Assembly (NCBI GenBank): GCA_964643725.1
Contig: CAZXTL010000006.1
Span: 1 to 64,000, forward strand
Direction: 5' to 3'
DNA: 64,000 nucleotides
Source of the DNA: DYQY01 sp964643725
GTDB taxonomy: Bacteria > Margulisbacteria > Riflemargulisbacteria > GWF2-35-9 > DYQY01
Shown here: positions 49,081 to 57,982 of the stretch, one piece after another
Layout of the letters: the number at the start of each line of letters is the position of its first letter
How positions within the stretch are numbered: the first letter of the stretch is position 1
The notes under the pieces: generated by a model
The model's database searches: none
The model's input: only the letters and a program-made list of their open reading frames with translations
Told to the model about the DNA's origin: nothing
Made by a program: the position numbers and the translations under genes

Positions 49081-51636
49081 CTATTGATATTCTATATTCT
49101 GAAGATATGAACGCTTGTCCTTGGTAAAAATCTTTACCTTTATAGTTTCGGCTATTTTATTTACAATAATATTAAATGTTCCAGCTTCGACAGGAACAAA
49201 AACATCATTTATATAGAGCGCTATAACTTGCGCATCGATTCTACCCTTTACTTGTACTTCATTGCCCTTTTCCTTTATGTCAGTAAAGATTACCTGATTG
49301 TCTAATGCCTGAATATCTTTCCTTGCTTTAAACATATAATCAACAGCACCTTTTCCTTCTAACTCTACTGTTCTTGGAGATGCAAGATTAAAAGAAAATG
49401 GAGCACTTGAAATATCTACTTTAACTATATATTTAGAGAAATCATCCGCACTAATAGAATATAGCCCCAAACTATCGGTTTTAAGAACATCTTTATTAAC
49501 AAAAACCCTTACATTAGAAAGAGGCTTATCTGTTGGGTCAAAAACATCATTTTCGTTTACATCCGCAAATACCCTTCCATGTACCTTCCCAGAAATAAGC
49601 ACTCCAAAATTTGCTAAAACTCTAGACGAATTATCAATTAATATCATCCTCGGATGGTCATAGGTATGAATAATATCAGAATCTTTCTTTTCAATGGAAA
49701 TGTCATAATCTCCAACAGGAACATCACGTAAGGTGTAGATCCCTTGCCTATTTGTTGTTACGGTCATTCCGTTAGATAAAGAAACTTTTACATCAGGAAC
49801 ACCAGCTTCACCTTCATCATAATTACTGTTCATATTCTCATCTTTAAAAACAATCCCAGTAATAACAGAATTACCACCACCAAGACGCAGGTTATAATCA
49901 AAATTCTGAGAATACTCTACTCTCAACTCATCTAGATTTGAATTAGCTCTCAAGTTTGAAGTGGTTAGCCCATCTTCTTCGTTATTAATTCTTTTATACC
50001 CTCTAATTGCAAATTGACCGTCAGGATTAGGATACCAAATATATTGAAGCATAAAATAATGTAAGAATTTTAGCCCAGAATTCCACCCGTTATCTCTGTC
50101 TTTTTGAATGTATCTTGTTTGAAACTGATAAAAACCATCCAGACTCATATTTCCATTATCAAACATGATTGGATTCATTATAAAGAAACTATCATAATCA
50201 CATTGGTTATGATTTTCTGATGCTGTACTATACGTATACTTTCTTTCTGTAGCCTCGAATTGATAAGTAAATGGCTTAATGAGAGGTATCTTAAATCCAG
50301 CACTTTGTTGATCCTTCTGATAATTTTGAGTTAAAGAACGCAAATCCTCGAAGGCGTATGGTCTATTCCTATACCATAAAGAAACAGGGCCAATATCTTT
50401 ATAAACCTTTAACTGAGTAGACTTGTTCTTATATGCATAATTATCCGACGCTACTATATATGCTTCTGCCCTATAAGCTGAATAATCATAGGAAAAATCT
50501 GGCAAAAACCCATTTATTTTAGATGCTCTATAGTTAGCCATGACGTAATCTCTTTGATTTTCTAGTGGCTTAGAACTTACATAATTCTGAAAAGTCTCAC
50601 CATTATAACCAACATCCCAAATAGGATCAGGCCTATAATTCAAATTGTACTTAAGCCCAGAATAACCCACATAGTTCTCTACTCCTACTGGCATCAAAAA
50701 TCCTTCCTCAATAGCTAAATATCTTATAGCCGCATTAAGTCCAGGGAATGAACTATAAGCAAGCTTTATATCTTTTCCTGTTTTATTATTCTTATCCTGA
50801 CCTATTTCACCATAAAACTGGTATCCCCTGACTGCCCAATCATAAAGCAAACTTAAAGACTTGTTGCTAAGATTAAATCCTACTTGCTGTGTTCTATCTA
50901 GATTATAAAGAACTTTTGCATAAGCTAAATTGTTATAATTTCTCATATTCTCTCTTTCAAGAACACTTCCCCAAAAACCAAAGTTATTTCTTCCTAAAAA
51001 CAAAAACGTTTGAAGTTCAGAATACTTATTTAGCCAGCTAATACCTTGTAAAGGCTGAGAAGGCATAACTAAAGATGATTTCCCTTGGATATACTGATCC
51101 CCTACTTCAAATACTCCAACTTCACTTTCAAGTCGAGCATTAAAATCATATATACCTCTGAAGTCTGGTTTGTCTTTAATTCCAACTCTTCCATAAAAAG
51201 CTCCCCATGGAGTCGGCCCCTTTGTGTCTAATTTATAGTACATATAATGGTAGAACCAATTATTCTCTGGATAAGCAGAAGTTGAGTCTCCACGCCCATA
51301 ACCTGCAGTAAAATTAGAAACAAACTTCTTCCCACTGTAATCGACATTGGACATCTTCTTTTCACCTGCAAGTGGTTTTGGATTAACATTTACAAGATAA
51401 AGATCTTTCTTGCCCTTCTTATTAATTACCATAAACTTTGACTTGCCAGGCTTTAATCCTTCGACTAGAAGTGTTTCATCGCTGATAGAAATGGCAATAT
51501 TGTCTGGATTCTCGAAAACAATTACTTTATCTAAATCAGTTACCCTTACAACCTTTGAGTCTTTATAGTTTAACTCTATAACATTTGAAAATATTAGAGA
51601 GACAAAAAGAAAGGATAAAAGAAGTATCTTTCTCAT
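49081..51636 (-). CDS. Large outer-membrane beta-barrel protein, usher-like, with Ig-like C-terminal domains
   Basis: 851 residues. A signal peptide (LLLSFLFVSLIFS) is followed by a small beta domain like the N-terminal domain of secretin/pilus proteins (residues about 18-85: LDKVIVFENPDNIAISISDETLLVEGLKPGKS). Then come about 500 residues of alternating aromatic strands typical of a barrel, and two SdrD-B/carboxypeptidase-regulatory domains (GIVFKDENMNSNYDEGEAGVPDV near residue 610; GRVFADVNENDVFDPTDKPL near 690). Ushers of chaperone-usher systems have the same size and end in such domains. No usher plug is recognised. It is coupled to the chaperone-like gene by a 4-base overlap. Confidence 0.65.
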   Translation of the reverse strand: MRKILLLSFLFVSLIFSNVIELNYKDSKVVRVTDLDKVIVFENPDNIAISISDETLLVEGLKPGKSKFMVINKKGKKDLYLVNVNPKPLAGEKKMSNVDYSGKKFVSNFTAGYGRGDSTSAYPENNWFYHYMYYKLDTKGPTPWGAFYGRVGIKDKPDFRGIYDFNARLESEVGVFEVGDQYIQGKSSLVMPSQPLQGISWLNKYSELQTFLFLGRNNFGFWGSVLERENMRNYNNLAYAKVLYNLDRTQQVGFNLSNKSLSLLYDWAVRGYQFYGEIGQDKNNKTGKDIKLAYSSFPGLNAAIRYLAIEEGFLMPVGVENYVGYSGLKYNLNYRPDPIWDVGYNGETFQNYVSSKPLENQRDYVMANYRASKINGFLPDFSYDYSAYRAEAYIVASDNYAYKNKSTQLKVYKDIGPVSLWYRNRPYAFEDLRSLTQNYQKDQQSAGFKIPLIKPFTYQFEATERKYTYSTASENHNQCDYDSFFIMNPIMFDNGNMSLDGFYQFQTRYIQKDRDNGWNSGLKFLHYFMLQYIWYPNPDGQFAIRGYKRINNEEDGLTTSNLRANSNLDELRVEYSQNFDYNLRLGGGNSVITGIVFKDENMNSNYDEGEAGVPDVKVSLSNGMTVTTNRQGIYTLRDVPVGDYDISIEKKDSDIIHTYDHPRMILIDNSSRVLANFGVLISGKVHGRVFADVNENDVFDPTDKPLSNVRVFVNKDVLKTDSLGLYSISADDFSKYIVKVDISSAPFSFNLASPRTVELEGKGAVDYMFKARKDIQALDNQVIFTDIKEKGNEVQVKGRIDAQVIALYINDVFVPVEAGTFNIIVNKIAETIKVKIFTKDKRSYLQNIEYQ

Positions 51637-52394
51637 TTAACCTTAATCTCTTCCATAAACACATTATCCTTACCAAAATCTAAAGTCATAATTAAGGTTA
51701 GAGCCTTACTCTTTAAACCATAATCAGAAAGAATTATACTATCACTCTCTGTTCTTAACTTCCCAGGTAATGCCAAAAGGCTGGAAACATTCTTCTTAAC
51801 GACTATACTGTTGGCTTGGTCAAGCACCATAAGTGTAAGCGTTGGCCTAAGTAAAATATTTCCTTCATTTAAAATATTAAAACGATAGTAAAGTTTATTC
51901 CCTACTAAATTTGCTCCTATATCTGCTACTTTATACTTAACCAAAGAACGTTCTGGTATCTCTTTATAAAGGATACTACCAATCCTTCCACCAAAACTAA
52001 GCCCACTTCCCTTAGGTTCTGCTAATGGTCTTGCTTCAAAAAATAACACACCATATTCTCCAGCTGTATCTGTCTTTGTCGCCTTAACATTCATCATTAC
52101 CTGTTTGGTTTCACCTGCTTTAAGATTGATTAAGGAAGGATAAAAGGTAACAGCATCCATTAAAGTATAAGGAGTATTGCCAGCAGGAAGAAAAACCTTT
52201 TCTCCGCCTTTTAAATCCCAGTCGTTCAAATATACTCTTACGCTTATTTCTTCATCTCCCTTATTGGTAACAGTAAAGGTTCTTCTTAAATTGGAATCAG
52301 GATCCATATCTAAATGATAATTAGAAGGAGCAACTGAAAGATTAACAGCTAAAGCAAAAGTCATCATTAACAAAAATAAACTTAATTTTTTCAT
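51633..52394 (-). CDS. Periplasmic pilus-chaperone-like (PapD-like) protein
   Basis: 253 residues with a signal peptide (LFLLMMTFALAVNLS). Two Ig-like beta domains are expected. The first has APSNYHLDMDPDSNLRRTFTVTNKGDEEISVRVYLNDW, the N-terminal layout of PapD/FimC-like and archaic fimbrial chaperones, and KAGETKQVMMNVK resembles their strand F-G region. Basic residues in the expected subunit-binding cleft cannot be assigned with certainty. Its place between the candidate subunits and the barrel protein supports a chaperone role. Confidence 0.65.
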   Translation of the reverse strand: MKKLSLFLLMMTFALAVNLSVAPSNYHLDMDPDSNLRRTFTVTNKGDEEISVRVYLNDWDLKGGEKVFLPAGNTPYTLMDAVTFYPSLINLKAGETKQVMMNVKATKTDTAGEYGVLFFEARPLAEPKGSGLSFGGRIGSILYKEIPERSLVKYKVADIGANLVGNKLYYRFNILNEGNILLRPTLTLMVLDQANSIVVKKNVSSLLALPGKLRTESDSIILSDYGLKSKALTLIMTLDFGKDNVFMEEIKVK

Positions 52395-52402
52395 ACTAAC
52401 TC

Positions 52403-52993
52403 CTAATTACTAATTGTTACCCTTATCCATGCATTTTTATTTTTAACAGCCAACTGATTATCCTCAGTTTTAATAATCCAACAAAAAGATAACCACATAT
52501 AACTACTTCCGACAGATTCATTCTTGACGTGAAGAATTTTTTTAATAGAATCTTTTATTTCTCCTCTTCTTTCAAATTTCGGATCTGAAGGACTTCCATA
52601 AGACTGTGACATTGAAAAACCTGAAATAGGTGAAACCCCTTCAGGATTAAGATCTACACTATAATCTGTTACAGCTAAATTATATGTAGGTGAATATCCA
52701 TAATAAACCGCATAATACAAAGCTGGCTGAGCATTCTTCTTTATTGGGAAATCACTACTATAACCTGGTTCTACCTCAACATAAACATCAAATTCTTCAT
52801 TTATTCCAATATTTTCTACATTTATTTTTGAAGAACCATAGGATACATTTGAATCACCATTCATCCAAACCTCTAAGCTCTCAAGAGGATAAATGTTTAC
52901 CCCATTAATCCCAGCCCACCCAGTTCCTTCGTAAAAATCAAAAGAAAACAAAAAACCAGATAATAATATTAATAATACAAACAGCTTTTTCAT
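52403..52993 (-). CDS. Exported beta-rich protein, candidate fibre subunit or adhesin
   Basis: 196 residues. The signal peptide FVLLILLSGFLFSF precedes a beta-rich Ig-like region (INGVNIYPLESLEVWMNG; IGINEEFDVYVEVEPGYSS). The family is not recognised. Located between the pilin-like gene and the chaperone-like gene, 8 bases from the latter. Likely an extracytoplasmic component of the same system. Confidence 0.6.
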   Translation of the reverse strand: MKKLFVLLILLSGFLFSFDFYEGTGWAGINGVNIYPLESLEVWMNGDSNVSYGSSKINVENIGINEEFDVYVEVEPGYSSDFPIKKNAQPALYYAVYYGYSPTYNLAVTDYSVDLNPEGVSPISGFSMSQSYGSPSDPKFERRGEIKDSIKKILHVKNESVGSSYMWLSFCWIIKTEDNQLAVKNKNAWIRVTISN

Positions 52994-53017
52994 ATCAACA
53001 GCCTTTCCAGTAAACGG

Positions 53018-53524
53018 CTACTCTGTAAGAGTAAATGCAACTATCGATCTATACTTTCCACTATTCTGCGTTTTGGGAACATTCAATCTGAACTTAAAGA
53101 AAAGGTCTGTCCCGTCAGGGAAATTATTATACTCACTTGAAGCAGAACCATATGCTAACACAGGATCTAAGGTAAACGCTTTTGCATCTTTGCCATACCA
53201 ATTACCAAGAGCATTAGCGCCTAAGTGTCCATACCAATAAAAGTTAGAGTTTGGGATGGTATTATTGCCGTCTGTTAACTCCATAGTATTATGAATCTTT
53301 AGTTGCCAAGGCTCACCATTGTTGGTCTTAACATTAACCTTAATACCTTCATTATCAGGGATATCTGACAGAAACTGTCCTGGTCTTACATTTGGAACTT
53401 CCATAGTATACCTATCAACGTTTATCTCATATACACTCTGAACATTTACCACCACATTTAATTTTGCTGATGCACAAAAAGAAACTATACCAACAAGCAA
53501 TACGAAAATTATTATTCTTTTCAT
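53018..53524 (-). CDS. Exported pilin-like protein (SCPU/fimbrial-subunit-like)
   Basis: 168 residues from the ATG at 53524 (AGGTG 6 bases before). A signal peptide ends near VSFCASA. The mature part is all-beta and ends NSGKYRSIVAFTLTE, the pattern of the final strand of spore-coat-U/archaic fimbrial subunits (SGxYxDTVTVTLTY). The ending, and the neighbouring chaperone and barrel genes, make a fibre subunit likely but not certain. Two-cysteine pairs of classical pilins are absent. Confidence 0.55.
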   Translation of the reverse strand: MKRIIIFVLLVGIVSFCASAKLNVVVNVQSVYEINVDRYTMEVPNVRPGQFLSDIPDNEGIKVNVKTNNGEPWQLKIHNTMELTDGNNTIPNSNFYWYGHLGANALGNWYGKDAKAFTLDPVLAYGSASSEYNNFPDGTDLFFKFRLNVPKTQNSGKYRSIVAFTLTE

Positions 53525-53533
53525 AAAAGTCAC

Positions 53534-54199
53534 CTATTCTGGTCCAACCATGTCGATAAGTTTAACGTCGTCTATTGCCATATCTACATTTCCTTCTTTT
53601 TCATCAGCTAGAACTATAACCTGGAAGTGCAATACTCCACCAGAACCATCTTTTGTATCGAAATTCATTTTATTATCGCCAACTGTAGGGTTAACATCTT
53701 TGAAATTCTTTAAAGGAATAAGTAAAACCTTCCAGCCTTTCCAAGTTACAGTCTGAGTATACTCGAACTTGTCATCGAAAATCGGTTCATAATTTTTCTC
53801 AACATCTTGCTCAAGAACATAATTCTTATTATCATCGTCATAAAGCTGAAGACTTAGCTTTCCACTCTTTGGTCCATTTCCATAAACCATTAACTTAAGA
53901 TGAGTGTATCTGCTTGCATCCTTCCCAACATAAGTTCCAATTCCTCCTACATACCAACCCTTTGTGCTACCTTTAAGTGCAAGAGAATACTTGCCTAAAA
54001 AGCTCTGAACTGGATCGCCTTTGTATATTTGAGAACTAACTGGAACCGCATTAATATCACCAAAAGTCCACCATGCAGGCTCTTCTGTAATTGTTCCATC
54101 ATCAAATGCATCTATATCATAAACCTTTGGCATACTACCCTCGGCCGCAAATATTATTGTAGTCATTAATAAACCCATAACCATTAATAATTTTTTCAT
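53534..54199 (-). CDS. Exported carbohydrate-binding-like protein
   Basis: 221 residues from the ATG at 54199 with AAGGGAGA upstream. A signal peptide (LLMVMGLLMTTIIFAAEG) is followed by a galactose-binding-like jelly roll: FDDGTITEEPAWWTFGD near residue 29, LALKGSTKGWYVGGIGTYVGKDASRY, LQLYDDDNKNYVLEQDVEKNY, WKGWKVLLIPLKNF and VDMAIDDVKLID at the end. The layout is that of CBM11/CBM30-type domains. It may be the tip or ligand-binding part of the fibre system encoded downstream. First gene of the five-gene unit. Confidence 0.7.
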   Translation of the reverse strand: MKKLLMVMGLLMTTIIFAAEGSMPKVYDIDAFDDGTITEEPAWWTFGDINAVPVSSQIYKGDPVQSFLGKYSLALKGSTKGWYVGGIGTYVGKDASRYTHLKLMVYGNGPKSGKLSLQLYDDDNKNYVLEQDVEKNYEPIFDDKFEYTQTVTWKGWKVLLIPLKNFKDVNPTVGDNKMNFDTKDGSGGVLHFQVIVLADEKEGNVDMAIDDVKLIDMVGPE

Positions 54200-54315
54200 T
54201 TTTCTATTCTCCCTTCTGAGTTTCAACTAAGTATCATTATACAAGATATGCTCTCTTCTTGGCAAACAATAAAGATTAATATTAGCCTGTATTTAAACCA
54301 ATATTTTCTTACAAG

Positions 54316-54344
54316 TTATCGACTAAAAATGTGTATATTCCCAG
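54316..54344 (-). promoter_or_regulatory. Promoter of the fibre-like operon (CGATAA type)
   Basis: CGATAA (54316-54321) with CTGGGA 17 bases upstream (54339-54344). About 115 bases separate it from the start at 54199. The -35 is poorer than in the other three CGATAA elements. Confidence 0.35.
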
Positions 54345-54372
54345 TTATATTTTCAACATTATATTTACTTTT

Positions 54373-54648
54373 TTAGTTGCACTAACAGGGCTAATTAAAA
54401 GTGAACTTTTAAAAAGCCTATTTAGCCTCGTTAATAAATCCCAATGCCAAAACCCAAAATTCAAATAAATCAAATAATGACAAATAATTAAATAGTTAGG
54501 GTTAATAGACCCTGGTTTTGTATATTAGACCAAAATTGAGAATTTAAAAGTTAAGATTTCGATTGGGATTTTTGGTATTCCCTGATTTATTTGACATTTG
54601 TCATTTGAGTTTTGGATTTAAATTCTAAAGCCATGTTAGTGCAACTAA
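54373..54648. mobile_element. MITE-like element with 20-bp terminal inverted repeats
   Basis: 276 bases between TTAGTTGCACTAACAGGGCT (54373-54392) and its inverted copy (54629-54648), with one mismatch in 20. The inside is non-coding, with repeated AAATCCAAA/TCAAATGACAAAT words on both strands in inverted arrangement and a hairpin AGGGT/ACCCT near 54500. It codes for no transposase and shows no clear target-site duplication. The right terminus supplies the stop codon of the dehydratase activase gene. Confidence 0.65.
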
Positions 54649-55406
54649 CTACAAAAAATACCTGCTCCAATAGCACCATTCAATTGCTCAAAAGTAGGAA
54701 TAATTATATCAACATTGTATTCTACTTTTAAAAACTCATAGATAGCTAAATTCTTGGAAACCCCACCTACAAAAACAATCGGTTCGTTCTCAACCATTTT
54801 AGATAACACAGATGAAACCCGTTCAAAGACACTATAATTAACACCTGCAGCAATATTGGCTACTGGAATACCTTCAAATACCTTACTCAAAACTTCTGAT
54901 TCACCAAACACTGCACAAGTATTACTTAATACCTGAGGAGCATCAAAATGACTGGAAAGCTCATCTAAGCTTAACTTTAAAACAACCGCCATATTCTCTA
55001 GATATCGACCTGAACTTGCTCCACATTTATCGTTCATATAAACATCAACCATCTTATTATTTACTACTTTAACAATCTTTGTATCTTGGCCACCAATATC
55101 TAAAAGCACAAAATCATTAAGCCCTGTCTGATGCATCGCTCCCAACATATGGGCTTTTTGCTCTGATATCATCTGAATCCCCTCAATATGTAAGCCATGC
55201 TTACCATAACCAGTTGCGGTTATCTTATCTTTTATTGTAAGTCCCAACTTATCTATGTCTAAACAGAATGAGCGATTATCAGAATGTTTACGATAAGTGC
55301 CATAAAAACTTATTGAATCATGAATCTGACTTTCAACCAGACTGCCTGAGTTATCTAAGAACGCTATCTTTACTGACCTACTTCCTAAATCTATCCCAAC
55401 ATTCAC
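54645..55406 (-). CDS. 2-hydroxyacyl-CoA dehydratase activase (BcrAD/BadFG ATPase family)
   Basis: 253 residues. ATPase of the ASKHA fold that injects low-potential electrons into 2-hydroxyacyl-CoA dehydratases or benzoyl-CoA reductase-like enzymes. Motifs: GIDLGSRSVKIAFLD near the N-terminus, LDIGGQDTKIVKV near residue 103, CGASSGRYLE and NTCAVFGESEV (the two cluster-ligand cysteines), VFVGGVSKN. The dehydratase subunits are not in the window. The C-terminus ends in the adjacent mobile element (GAGIFCS). Confidence 0.88.
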   Translation of the reverse strand: MNVGIDLGSRSVKIAFLDNSGSLVESQIHDSISFYGTYRKHSDNRSFCLDIDKLGLTIKDKITATGYGKHGLHIEGIQMISEQKAHMLGAMHQTGLNDFVLLDIGGQDTKIVKVVNNKMVDVYMNDKCGASSGRYLENMAVVLKLSLDELSSHFDAPQVLSNTCAVFGESEVLSKVFEGIPVANIAAGVNYSVFERVSSVLSKMVENEPIVFVGGVSKNLAIYEFLKVEYNVDIIIPTFEQLNGAIGAGIFCS

Positions 55407-57406
55407 TTTGCTAACATCTCCTCTATCTCATCTTCACTTAAAATACTTACCCCCAACTCAGTTGCTTTTTGCAGTTTAGAACCTGGACTTTCACCAACAA
55501 CAACATAATCAGTATTCTTACTTACACTACTCGAAACTATTCCTTGATGTGCTTTAATCAAATCCGACATTTCCGAACGAGAATAATTTTTAAAACTACC
55601 AGTAATAACCACTTTCTTACCTAAAAAACTACTTCCTACAAAATCTTTTTCTAAAGAAAGATCAAAACCATGTTCTTTGAAATAATCAAATATCTGGGCT
55701 GCTCTTTCACTTTCAAAGAACTCTTTTAAAAAAATAGCTGTCTTTTCTCCAATGCCATCAATTCTTAAAAAATCTTCAACTTGCATGTTAAACAATTCTT
55801 CATAACTAGATACAGCTGATGACAATAACTCTGCAGACCTATACCCCACTTGCTTAATCCCTATTGCAAAAATTATCTTAGCAAGCCCGATATGTTTTGA
55901 TTTTTCCAGCTGAACAACAATATTATTTATTGATTTTTCCCCCATTCTTTCTAAAGAACCTAATGTGTCTTTATCTAATTCAAAAAGCATAAGCCAATCA
56001 GTTAATACATCTTGCTCAACTAACTGCTCAATTAGCTTGTCACCTATTCCCCCAATATTAAAAGCATCTCTTGAAACAACATGTATAAGTTGAGCTTTAA
56101 GCCTACCCTTACATTTTAAATTAGGGCAATAAATAGCAACATTGTCATCTTCTTGTTTTAATTTCGTACCACAAACAGGACAATTACTAGGAAATATTAT
56201 TTCCTTTCTATTTTCACCTTGATGTGAAACCATAACTACAGCAGGTATAACTTCGGCTGCTCTTTTGACAACAACTTCATCATTAATAGCTACACCTTTC
56301 TGCTGAACAAAATCATAGTTGTGCAAGGTAGCCCTTTCTACCATTGCCCCTGAAATCTCCACAGGTTTAAGCACAGCAACAGGAGTTATAGTCCCAAGTC
56401 TTCCAACCTGATATAAAACATCTTCTAAAATAGTTATTGCTACCTCTTCTAAGAACTTATAAGCTATTGCCCATTTTGGAGTTTTCATATTTGAACCCAA
56501 AAGCTCCTGTAGCAACAAATCCTCAACTTTTATTACTATGCCATCAAAATCATAAGCTAATTCATCTTGTTTATTTTCCCACTGCTCACAAAATTTGATT
56601 ACTTGATTAAGGTCAGATTGAGCTAAATAGTTATCATTTATCACAAATCCTTGTTTCTTTAACCAACTAAACATTTCAGAATGAATCTTTAACCCATGCC
56701 TATCTGCTGACACAAGATAATATGGAGAAAAACTAAGCCCACGTTCACCGACAATATTGCTATCTAGTTGTCTGATAGTTCCTGCTGCGGCGTTTCTAGC
56801 ATTGGCAAATTCTGCTTCACCTTCATTTTTACGCTTTTCATTTATCTGCTTTAATCTTTCTCTTTTTAAATAAACTTCCCCTCTTATTTCCACTTCATCC
56901 TTACAAATAATGCTTTTCGGAATATCCTCTATTCTCTTAATATTCTCAGTTACATCTTCACCAATCTTTCCATCACCTCTAGTAATAGCTTTATACAACA
57001 ACCCATCCTTATAAATAAGACTGACGGCAAGCCCATCCATTTTTAACTCACAACAATATCGCAACTCTTTAAGCTCATCTACTTCTTTAAGAAGCGACTT
57101 TGTAACTCTAGAGTCAAAATCGATTATCTCTTGTTTAGAATATGAATTTGCCAAACTAAGCATAGGCACTTGGTGTGTAACCTTTTGAAATGAAGCAGAA
57201 ACAGTTCCACCAACTTTATTTAAAGGAGAATCAGCAAACACTAAATGAGGAAAATTCTCCTCAAGATAAGCAAGCTCCTTTAACTTCATATCATACTCAA
57301 AGTCTGTTATGAGGGGAGAATCCTTATCATAGTAGCTTTGATTATGTTCTTTAATCTCACTAACTAACTCTTTAATACGTTTTTCTATCTTTTTTTCACT
57401 TACCAT
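55403..57406 (-). CDS. ligA: NAD-dependent DNA ligase
   Basis: 667 residues with domains Ia, adenylation, OB, Zn-finger, HhH and BRCT. The adenylated lysine is in CELKMDGLAVSLIYKDG near residue 121. Zinc ligands: CPVCGTKL...CPNLKCKGR near residue 410. HhH motifs (VEDFLRIDGIGEKTAIFL) and a C-terminal BRCT (GKKVVITGSFKNYSRSEMSDLI) complete the protein. The activase start overlaps its stop by 4 bases (ATGA). Confidence 0.97.
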   Translation of the reverse strand: MVSEKKIEKRIKELVSEIKEHNQSYYDKDSPLITDFEYDMKLKELAYLEENFPHLVFADSPLNKVGGTVSASFQKVTHQVPMLSLANSYSKQEIIDFDSRVTKSLLKEVDELKELRYCCELKMDGLAVSLIYKDGLLYKAITRGDGKIGEDVTENIKRIEDIPKSIICKDEVEIRGEVYLKRERLKQINEKRKNEGEAEFANARNAAAGTIRQLDSNIVGERGLSFSPYYLVSADRHGLKIHSEMFSWLKKQGFVINDNYLAQSDLNQVIKFCEQWENKQDELAYDFDGIVIKVEDLLLQELLGSNMKTPKWAIAYKFLEEVAITILEDVLYQVGRLGTITPVAVLKPVEISGAMVERATLHNYDFVQQKGVAINDEVVVKRAAEVIPAVVMVSHQGENRKEIIFPSNCPVCGTKLKQEDDNVAIYCPNLKCKGRLKAQLIHVVSRDAFNIGGIGDKLIEQLVEQDVLTDWLMLFELDKDTLGSLERMGEKSINNIVVQLEKSKHIGLAKIIFAIGIKQVGYRSAELLSSAVSSYEELFNMQVEDFLRIDGIGEKTAIFLKEFFESERAAQIFDYFKEHGFDLSLEKDFVGSSFLGKKVVITGSFKNYSRSEMSDLIKAHQGIVSSSVSKNTDYVVVGESPGSKLQKATELGVSILSEDEIEEMLAK

Positions 57407-57418
57407 AATATCCTTATT

Positions 57419-57982
57419 CTAATCCAGAGTTATATACTGCTCCATAGCTTTTAACTTAGCTTCCCCAATTCCCTTAACATTTAACAAATCTTCTAACTTA
57501 TTAAAATATCCTTTTTCGTTCCTATAATTAATTATCCTTTCAGCATAACTTGTTCCTATACCTGGTATTTGGCTAAGTTCATTAACTCCTGCTTTATTAA
57601 TATTAACAACCACACTACCTTTCTTGACTGCTGCTAGCTTGACTGTCTTTTTCAATTCTTTCTTTATTAATGATGGTATCCTAAATAAACTTCCATCCTT
57701 GATTATCTCAGCCAAATTAAATTTTTGTAAGTCTGCATCTGGCAAAGGTTCTGCTAATAATAAAAGTTCGTATAAATGAGTATTCTCAGTGACTTGATAA
57801 ACTCCGGGATTCTTTACCGCTCCATCAACCTGAACCACTACCTTTTTATTGGTGACCTTTGCTTCCTCAACTCTCTCAATAATCTGCACACTTTTTTCTC
57901 TGCCTTGCTCATAAATATAAATTCCGCTCAAAGAAATCAGAATAATAACTAATGGCCAAATAATTTTATTTAGATTCTTCAT
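57419..57982 (-). CDS. comEA: ComEA-like DNA-binding protein
   Basis: 187 residues. N-terminal anchor helix (IIWPLVIILISLSGIYIY), an SLBB domain (KVVVQVDGAVKNPGVYQV near residue 45) and a C-terminal pair of helix-hairpin-helix motifs (VNINKAGVNELSQIPGIGTSYAERIINYRN; LEDLLNVKGIGEAKLKAM). This is the layout of the ComEA receptor of competence. The start overlaps flhB by 17 bases, an unusual neighbour for a competence gene. No comEC is in view. Confidence 0.9.
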   Translation of the reverse strand: MKNLNKIIWPLVIILISLSGIYIYEQGREKSVQIIERVEEAKVTNKKVVVQVDGAVKNPGVYQVTENTHLYELLLLAEPLPDADLQKFNLAEIIKDGSLFRIPSLIKKELKKTVKLAAVKKGSVVVNINKAGVNELSQIPGIGTSYAERIINYRNEKGYFNKLEDLLNVKGIGEAKLKAMEQYITLD

